Part shown: positions 5,700 through 10,868 of the stretch, piece by piece
How positions within the stretch are numbered: position 1 is the stretch's first letter
Layout of the letters: each line of letters opens with the position of its first letter
DNA from: an uncultured Clostridia bacterium
GTDB lineage: Bacteria > Bacillota > Clostridia > UMGS1883
Direction: 5' to 3'
Assembly (NCBI GenBank): GCA_947629615.1
Contig: CANRER010000042.1
Location: 1 to 10,868, forward strand
DNA length: 10,868 bases
The notes under the pieces: model-generated
What the model was told of the DNA's origin: nothing
The model's input: only the letters and a program-made list of their open reading frames with translations
The model's database searches: none
Translations under genes and position numbers: made by a program

Positions 5700-8432
5700 A
5701 TGAAAAAGCTACTGTCGCTGCTGTTGGCGGCGGCTCTGACGCTGGGGCTTATGCCCGCGTCGTTCGCCGCTTCGCCCGTGAAGGTGAGGCTTGACAGCCT
5801 TGAACAAGCTCCCCGCTTCGACGGGTGGGGCACCTCGCTGTGCTGGTGGGCCGAGGTTCTCGGCGGCGAGGACGAGGTCGACCGCCTGAAAATAAGCCGC
5901 TCCCTGTTCGACGCGGACGAGGGGCTCGGCCTTAATATAGTGCGCTACAATATTGGCGCGGGCGACGACCCGGAGCATACTCACCTGAACAACGGGCGCG
6001 GTATGCCCGTGTGGACGGACGAAAATGGCAATTTTAATCCGAACGCCGACCCCAATCAGATAAGCTTTCTTAAAGACGCGGTTTCTATGGGGGCGGACAT
6101 CGTTGAGGTGTTCAGCAACTCGCCGCCCTACTACATGACGGTCAGCGGCTGCTCGAGCGGCGGGAAGGATCCGAACGAAAACAACATCTCTCCCGATAAA
6201 TTTGACGATTTCGCCGAATATCTGGCGACGGTTACGGAATATATAAATAACGACCTCGGCATAAAGGTCAACTCTCTTGAACCCATGAACGAAGCCAACA
6301 CCGACTTTTGGGGCTACGAGGGCAGCCAAGAGGGCTGCCACATCGACGCCGAGGATCACAGCGCGCTCATAATCGCCGCCGACAAGGCCCTTAAGGCCCA
6401 CGGGCTGAACGACGTGACCGTGGCCGCGTCGGACGAAAACAACATGGACGTTATGGCCGGCTACCTTGACAAATACACCCCCGAGGCGCTGGCCCTTATG
6501 CCGAGGCTCAACGTCCACTCCTACGGCGGCGGCTACGGCGGCAATACCGCGAAGGCCAAGGAGCTCGGCAAGGAGCTGTATATGTCCGAGGTGGACGGCG
6601 ACGGCTCCATAGGCTATGACAGCGGCAGCATGGGGCCGGCTCTGTGGTTCGGCAAAAAAATCGCCGACGATATGAACAACCTCCGCCCCAACGCTTGGAT
6701 ATGCTGGCAGGTGGCCGATTTCCACTGGCAGGGCAAAACCCCCGACAACGGCTATTGGAACCTTTCCGGCTTCGACCCCGAAACCGGCGAGGTGCTTAAA
6801 TACAAGAAATACTACGCCTTCGCCCACTTCACGAAATTCATCCGCCCGGGCTGGAGCTTCCTTAACAGCGGCAACGCCAACGTTTTTGCCGCCCGCGACG
6901 AAAAAACCGGCGAGGCCGCGGCCGTCATAATCAACGCCGGCAAGCGCGACGAGGTTTACGAGCTTGACCTTTCGGCCCTCGGCGGAGTCGGCGATACGGT
7001 CATGGTGTACCGCACCGACGCCGAGCGCGACCTCGCCCTGCTCGAAAACGCGGCGGAGCTGAACGGCAAAACGGTTTCGCTCAGCATACCCAAAAGCACA
7101 ATAACCACCGTGGTGGTCAAGAACGGCGCGACCTCCTCGGGCGAAAGCGTTCGGCTCACGGCCTCGGCCGTCAGCGGCTTCCCCGGCGACAGGCTGTCCC
7201 TTAACGCCGAAACCAACGGCGCCGAGCCCACCCTCACGGCGGAAAACGCCGTGTTGAGCGGCACGGAGCTAACCCTCGCGGACGCGCGTGAGGCCGCCGT
7301 TACGGCCTCTCTCCCCGGCGGGATTTCGTCCTCCCTCGACATCGACATAATACACAGCGGCGACGCGGTTCGCCTTGTGAACGTCGGCAGCGGCCTTGCC
7401 CTTCAGGAGCGCGGCGGCTACGTTCAGGAGGGCGACAACGACAGCGCGGGCCAGTACTGGGTGGTGAATCGTATCGGCGACATAGCCTCGTTCACCAACC
7501 TCCGCAGCAAGGCTCTGCTGCGCGACGACGGCGGCTCCGAGTGGCGCATAACTCCCGGCGACGGCGGCTGGGGGCTGGTGAACACCAAAACCGGCAAGGG
7601 TCTTGACGTTTACGGCCACGCGACCCACGAGGGAGCGACGGTGGGAACGTATGAGTACGGCGGCGGCGCGAACCAGCTTTGGAATTTCAGCCACGGCGCG
7701 CTCGTACCCACGATTGACGCTCTTTCGGACGGCGAGGTCGAGGTTCGCGTGCTGCCCACGGCTACCGAAGGCACCGCGCCCTACGGCGGCAGCGAGGAGG
7801 TATCCTACGAAAAGGTATTCGACGGCGACCTCGAAACCCACCACGACGCTTGGGACGGCGAAAACTCCTATATTTCCGCCACCATGCCCGAGGGCGTGAA
7901 GGTGAACAAGGTTCGCTTCGCGCCGAGAATAGGCTTCCTCACCCGTATGTACGGCGGCGGCTTTTACGGCGTCAAGGACGGGGCCGAAACTCTGCTTTAC
8001 ACCGTGCCCGAAACCATAAGAAACGGCTGGAACGAATTTTATTTCGACAGCGCAGAGGGCTACGATAAAATAATTTACCGCACTCCTCCGGGAGGCCTGT
8101 GCAACATAGCGGAGCTGGAGTTTTACACCGCTCCGGCGGAGGCCGTTCTCAGGTACGCCGCCAATCAAGGCGCCGACGGCGAGGGCAATGCCTCTGTCGT
8201 TTTTGCCGACATCAAAAATCACGGCCCGGCCGCGGAGCTGAAGGCCCTTGTGCTGTGCCGCGACGGCGGCGAGCTGAAGGCCGTTGACATTCAGAGCCTG
8301 CCACTCGGCGAGTTCGAGCGGCGCAGCGCGGCGGTCGCCATACCAGGCGGCTTTGAAAGCGCCGAAATATATATCCTTCTCGGCGGAAAAACAGTTACAA
8401 GCGGCTATATATATCTTAAGGAAAGGAACTGA
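5700..8432 (+). CDS. Secreted multidomain GH30 glycosidase, probable endo-beta-1,6-galactanase
   Basis: A 910-aa exported enzyme. Residues 1-24 are a signal peptide (MKKLL, hydrophobic core, cleavage near SFAA). Residues about 28-385 form a GH30 TIM barrel with FDGWGTSLCWWAE near the start, VEVFSNSPPYYMTVSGCSSG (about 136-155), the acid/base Glu in EPMNE (E198) and the nucleophile in YMSEVDGDG (E297), followed by the GH30 side beta-sandwich to about 475. This set of motifs resembles the endo-beta-1,6-galactanase group (GH30_5), which cleaves arabinogalactan side chains. Then a possible Ig-like linker (476-552), a ricin-type beta-trefoil/CBM13-like module (about 553-665, with QYW and NQLW), an F5/8-type discoidin-like module (about 680-810) and a C-terminal beta-rich domain (811-910). 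There is no sortase motif or SLH domain, so it is probably released. The start has AAAGGAG 8 bases upstream. It is co-transcribed with the stalk-domain gene and convergent with galK. The GH30 call is firm; the substrate is inferred. Confidence 0.85.
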   Translation: MKKLLSLLLAAALTLGLMPASFAASPVKVRLDSLEQAPRFDGWGTSLCWWAEVLGGEDEVDRLKISRSLFDADEGLGLNIVRYNIGAGDDPEHTHLNNGRGMPVWTDENGNFNPNADPNQISFLKDAVSMGADIVEVFSNSPPYYMTVSGCSSGGKDPNENNISPDKFDDFAEYLATVTEYINNDLGIKVNSLEPMNEANTDFWGYEGSQEGCHIDAEDHSALIIAADKALKAHGLNDVTVAASDENNMDVMAGYLDKYTPEALALMPRLNVHSYGGGYGGNTAKAKELGKELYMSEVDGDGSIGYDSGSMGPALWFGKKIADDMNNLRPNAWICWQVADFHWQGKTPDNGYWNLSGFDPETGEVLKYKKYYAFAHFTKFIRPGWSFLNSGNANVFAARDEKTGEAAAVIINAGKRDEVYELDLSALGGVGDTVMVYRTDAERDLALLENAAELNGKTVSLSIPKSTITTVVVKNGATSSGESVRLTASAVSGFPGDRLSLNAETNGAEPTLTAENAVLSGTELTLADAREAAVTASLPGGISSSLDIDIIHSGDAVRLVNVGSGLALQERGGYVQEGDNDSAGQYWVVNRIGDIASFTNLRSKALLRDDGGSEWRITPGDGGWGLVNTKTGKGLDVYGHATHEGATVGTYEYGGGANQLWNFSHGALVPTIDALSDGEVEVRVLPTATEGTAPYGGSEEVSYEKVFDGDLETHHDAWDGENSYISATMPEGVKVNKVRFAPRIGFLTRMYGGGFYGVKDGAETLLYTVPETIRNGWNEFYFDSAEGYDKIIYRTPPGGLCNIAELEFYTAPAEAVLRYAANQGADGEGNASVVFADIKNHGPAAELKALVLCRDGGELKAVDIQSLPLGEFERRSAAVAIPGGFESAEIYILLGGKTVTSGYIYLKERN

Positions 8433-8437
8433 TTAAA

Positions 8438-9436
8438 ATGAAAAAATTGCTTGCGGTCGTTTTGGCGTTCTGCCTCGCGGCGGCTCCGGCGGCCTTCGCC
8501 GAGGAGGACGACACTCCGATAAGGGTATATCTTGACGGCGACAGGCTTACCCTCACCGACGCCGACGGCAACAAGGTCGAGCCCGTGATTATCGACGGCG
8601 TGACCTACCTGCCCGTGCGCTCCGTCGCCAACGCGCTGGGCCTCGGCGTAAGCTGGAACGAGCGCACCCGCTCGGTCTACCTTTCCTCCGAAAACGACCC
8701 CGACGTTATCGCCACCGACGTTTCGGGCTTTTCCAATCTGGAGCATTACGCGGGCAACCCCTACGAGCTTTTGGGTTCGTCGGTGTTCCTTAACCCGCTC
8801 AAGGAGCTGCTCGGCAAGGATTACGACACTCTGCTGCTGCCCATGCTGTCCACCTGCTACGCCGAGGGCGACGGCGGCATGATAACCCTTTACGGTGCGC
8901 TCAAGCAAAACGGCGTGACCGGCAACACCGCCGCTATCGACATTTACAGCAGCGGCCGCATAGACGTTGCTCTTATGGCCGCCGTGGTCGATGAGGACGC
9001 GAAGGCGGAAAACGGCAAAACCGCCTACCGCAACGTTATCAAGTACTACTCCTCCGAAAGCCCCGACGCCGTTGACAGCCCCGGTCTTGTGAGCTTCATC
9101 GCGCAAAACGTCAAGAGCCACGGCGTTATCGAGTTCTGCCGCGGCAAGGGCCTCGATAAGCTCTCCGCGTCCACCTATTCCGACGTGAACGGCTTCGGCA
9201 GCTTCGACTTCACCGTAAAGGACGACGGACGCTACGGCTTCAGCGGAGGCATAACCGGCAGCCCGCTCGGCGGCTGCACCAGCAGCGGAACGCTCAATCT
9301 GATTCATGGCTGCACCGTCTGCCGCGAAAACGACGCCCCCTCAATATTGTTCGCGTTTTCGGGCGATATGCTCACCGTCATAGGACTCAATAACGTAACA
9401 AAGCCGCTGACAACGGTGTATAAGCGCAGTAAATAA
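8438..9436 (+). CDS. Secreted stalk-domain (copper amine oxidase N-terminal-like) protein with unrecognised C-terminal region
   Basis: A 332-aa exported protein. Residues 1-21 are a signal peptide ending AFA; C12 is not in a proper lipobox because F precedes it. Residues about 27-85 match the stalk domain first named from copper amine oxidases (IRVYLDG, then GVTYLPVRSVANALGLGVSWNERTRSVYL), widespread in Firmicute exported proteins and thought to mediate cell-surface association. No amine oxidase catalytic domain follows. Residues about 90-332 are not recognised: they look like a mixed alpha/beta fold and contain cysteines C140, C234, C280 and a CTVC pair (C292, C295) near the end. The start lies 5 bases after the GH30 stop, with AAGGAAAGGA (8418-8427) inside the end of that gene, so the two are almost certainly one operon. 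A role as a wall-associated or substrate-handling partner of the glycosidase is inferred only from position. Confidence 0.82.
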   Translation: MKKLLAVVLAFCLAAAPAAFAEEDDTPIRVYLDGDRLTLTDADGNKVEPVIIDGVTYLPVRSVANALGLGVSWNERTRSVYLSSENDPDVIATDVSGFSNLEHYAGNPYELLGSSVFLNPLKELLGKDYDTLLLPMLSTCYAEGDGGMITLYGALKQNGVTGNTAAIDIYSSGRIDVALMAAVVDEDAKAENGKTAYRNVIKYYSSESPDAVDSPGLVSFIAQNVKSHGVIEFCRGKGLDKLSASTYSDVNGFGSFDFTVKDDGRYGFSGGITGSPLGGCTSSGTLNLIHGCTVCRENDAPSILFAFSGDMLTVIGLNNVTKPLTTVYKRSK

Positions 9437-9440
9437 CAAT

Positions 9441-9470
9441 AAAAACGCCTCCCTTTCGGGAGGCGCTTTT
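9441..9470. terminator. Bidirectional terminator between the GH30 operon and galK
   Basis: An 8-bp GC-rich stem, CGCCTCCC (9446-9453) and GGGAGGCG (9458-9465), encloses a TTTC loop. On the plus strand it is followed by C and TTTT (9467-9470); on the minus strand by TTTTT (9445-9441). It lies in the 38 bases between two convergent stop codons and can serve both. Confidence 0.92.
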
Positions 9471-9474
9471 ATCG

Positions 9475-10659
9475 TTACTTTATCTCATGGCCGCCGTCGC
9501 CGACATTATCGACGTAGAACGACGCGGGGTAGCCGATTTTCGCCTCATACGCGCGGCCGACCTTTTCGATGAACTCGTCCACGGCGTCCTCACGCACTAT
9601 GGAAACGGTACAGCCGCCGAAGCCGGCGCCCGTCATACGGCTGCCAATGGTGCCGTCGATTTTGCGGGCCTCCTCGACAAGGGTGTCGAGCTCTATCCCA
9701 GTGACCTCGTAAAGGTCGCGCAGGCTGTCGCCGCTGCCGTTCATCAGGCGGCCAAACTCGATGACGTTGCCGCTGTTGAGGGCCTCGACGCTGAGCAGCA
9801 CGCGGTTATCCTCGGAAATTACGTGCTCCACGCGGTTGCGGATAACCTCGTCCTTGATAAGGCCCTTATGCTCGATGAACTGCTCCATGGATATATCGCC
9901 CAAGCACTCCGCCTCGGGAATGGCCTGACGGAGGGCCTTAAGCCCCTCCTCGCACTGGGCGCGGCGCTCGTTATACTTGCTGTCGGCAAGGGAACGCTTT
10001 TTGTTGGTGTTGGCAATAACTATTTTGTAGCCGTCCATCTCGAGAGGCACAAGCTTGAAATCAAGACCCTTGCAGTTGAGGAATATGACTTGGTTTTTCT
10101 TGCCCATAGCCGAGGCGAACTGATCCATTATGCCGCAGTTTACGCCGCAGTAGTTGCACTCGGCGCCTTGACCGACCTGCGCCATCTCAATCATGCTCAC
10201 GGGCTCGGTCACGCCGTTTTTCTCGTTCGAGAAGGTGGCGAGAGCCAACGCCGTGGCCACCTCGATGGAGGCCGACGAGCTGAGCCCGCCGCCGTAGGGG
10301 AGGTTGCCGTAGAACAGCATTTCGCAGCCGAGTATCTCGTAGCCGCGCTTTTGAAGCTCCACGGCCACGCCTATCTGATAATTGCCCCACTTTAGGTCGC
10401 GGTAATTATCAAGGTTATCTATGTCGGCCTCAACGAAGTCGGGAAGGTCGGTGGCGCGCAGGCGGATAACCCTTTCGGAAATCCGACGCACGGCGATGGT
10501 CGTACCCATAGTGAGGGCCGCCGGGAAAACGTAGCCTCCGTTATAATCGGTATGCTCGCCGATGAGGTTCACGCGGCCGGGACTCATAAACAGGCGCACG
10601 TCGCTTTCGTCGCCGCCGTAGAGCTTCACAAACTCACGCTTTAGCTCTTGAAGTGTCAT
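9475..10659 (-). CDS. galK: Galactokinase
   Basis: A cytoplasmic GHMP-family kinase that phosphorylates alpha-D-galactose with ATP to galactose-1-phosphate, the first step of the Leloir pathway. From the ATG at 10659 it is 394 aa, the normal length. Seen: the galactokinase signature SPGRVNLIGEHTDYNGGY (26-43) with R29 for the transition state, the ATP-binding GGGLSSSAS (123-131), CGIMDQF with catalytic-base D179, and the C-terminal GHMP motif SRMTGAGFGGC. An in-frame GTG at 10671 is also possible, but the only ribosome binding site, AAGGAG (10678-10673), ends one base before it, too close; for the ATG the gap is 13 bases, rather long. With the ATG start the gene begins one base after the galT stop, which suggests translational coupling. 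The operon promoter is outside the window. Confidence 0.95.
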   Translation of the reverse strand: MTLQELKREFVKLYGGDESDVRLFMSPGRVNLIGEHTDYNGGYVFPAALTMGTTIAVRRISERVIRLRATDLPDFVEADIDNLDNYRDLKWGNYQIGVAVELQKRGYEILGCEMLFYGNLPYGGGLSSSASIEVATALALATFSNEKNGVTEPVSMIEMAQVGQGAECNYCGVNCGIMDQFASAMGKKNQVIFLNCKGLDFKLVPLEMDGYKIVIANTNKKRSLADSKYNERRAQCEEGLKALRQAIPEAECLGDISMEQFIEHKGLIKDEVIRNRVEHVISEDNRVLLSVEALNSGNVIEFGRLMNGSGDSLRDLYEVTGIELDTLVEEARKIDGTIGSRMTGAGFGGCTVSIVREDAVDEFIEKVGRAYEAKIGYPASFYVDNVGDGGHEIK

Positions 10660-10660
10660 T

Positions 10661-10868
10661 TTATTTGTCACTCTCCTTAAATCTTTTGTAAGCCTCGCGA
10701 AGCTCCACGCTGGTAGCCTCGGGAGCGGTGGGGTTGCAGTGCGCCCACGCGCCCGTTTCGCTGGAGGCGTTGAACTTCTGCTTGTCGGCGCTGCGCATGG
10801 GGGGATAGAAGGCGATGTGGAAATGGTAGTATTCGCCGCTGTCCTCGCTGGCGTTGACGGGGCCGTTA
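10661..10868 (-). CDS. galT: Galactose-1-phosphate uridylyltransferase, C-terminal part (cut by the window edge)
   Basis: The second Leloir enzyme: it exchanges UMP between UDP-glucose and galactose-1-phosphate. Only the last 68 codons are present, with the stop TAA at 10663-10661. The stretch YYHFHIAFYPPMRSADKQKF followed by SSETGAW matches the C-terminal HFHxxFYPPxRS region of class I GalT. The upstream part, including the HPH active site, lies beyond position 10868. The reading frame continues open to the edge. The galK ribosome binding site sits inside its last codons, so galT-galK form one operon read right to left. Confidence 0.9.
   Translation of the reverse strand, partial: NGPVNASEDSGEYYHFHIAFYPPMRSADKQKFNASSETGAWAHCNPTAPEATSVELREAYKRFKESDK

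Noticed and set aside
5709..6827. 372-codon minus-strand ORF, and similar ones at 7269-8222 and 8405-9307
   Set aside because: Antisense shadows of the GH30 and stalk-protein genes; low-complexity Val/Ala/Gly-rich translations with no motif.
9487..10395. 302-codon plus-strand ORF
   Set aside because: Antisense shadow of galK, which carries all galactokinase motifs.
1..10868. CRISPR array, insertion sequence, phage or defence system
   Set aside because: No spaced direct repeats, transposase or integrase motifs, or terminal inverted repeats were seen; the window reads as ordinary chromosome with one broken gene.

Overview
The window looks like chromosomal DNA of a spore-forming, GC-rich Clostridia-type Firmicute, possibly a gut or rumen Oscillospirales/Lachnospirales relative. 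Reasons: a SpoIIP sporulation protein, strong AGGAGG-type ribosome binding sites, consensus vegetative promoters of the TTGACA/TATAAT type, tRNAs with encoded CCA, and strongly GC-biased third codon positions that give long antisense shadow ORFs. The genus cannot be fixed from this stretch.

Layout. (1) 42-977: spoIIP, plus strand. (2) 1002-1347: a compact tRNA operon with a perfect-consensus promoter, tRNA-Asn(GTT), tRNA-Glu(TTC), a CAT-anticodon tRNA that looks more like tRNA-Ile2 than tRNA-Met, and a strong terminator. (3) 1348-1624: an AT-richer spacer with two hairpins and no supported gene. (4) 1625-2950: an FAD-dependent oxidoreductase with a C-terminal Rieske [2Fe-2S] domain (YhfW-like), facing the next gene across a compound terminator. 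(5) 3068-4696 minus: delta-1-pyrroline-5-carboxylate dehydrogenase with its own consensus promoter. (6) 4825-5494 minus: a monofunctional peptidoglycan glycosyltransferase (GT51) gene broken by a frameshifting deletion whose joint sits at the centre of an 18-bp inverted repeat. (7) 5495-5699: a divergent promoter region. (8) 5700-8432 plus: a large secreted multidomain GH30 glycosidase, most like endo-beta-1,6-galactanases, followed 5 bases later by (9) 8438-9436: a secreted stalk-domain protein with an unrecognised C-terminal part. (10) 9441-9470: a bidirectional terminator. (11) 9475-10868 minus: galK and the 3' end of galT, an operon entering from the right edge.

How the genes fit together. 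The clearest functional link is at the right: an exported enzyme predicted to cut galactan, with two candidate carbohydrate-binding modules, lies next to galT-galK, the Leloir genes that convert galactose to glucose-1-phosphate via UDP-sugars. This suggests a small galactan/arabinogalactan utilisation locus, although no transporter is visible here. The proline/glutamate catabolic dehydrogenase, the Rieske oxidoreductase and the tRNA operon each appear to be independently transcribed housekeeping units.

I did not find convincing evidence for a new defence, mobile or regulatory system. The best items for follow-up are the GT51 frameshift at a palindrome, the galactanase/stalk-protein operon, the uncharacterised second half of the stalk protein, and the shared compound terminator between the two convergent genes at 2948-3035.
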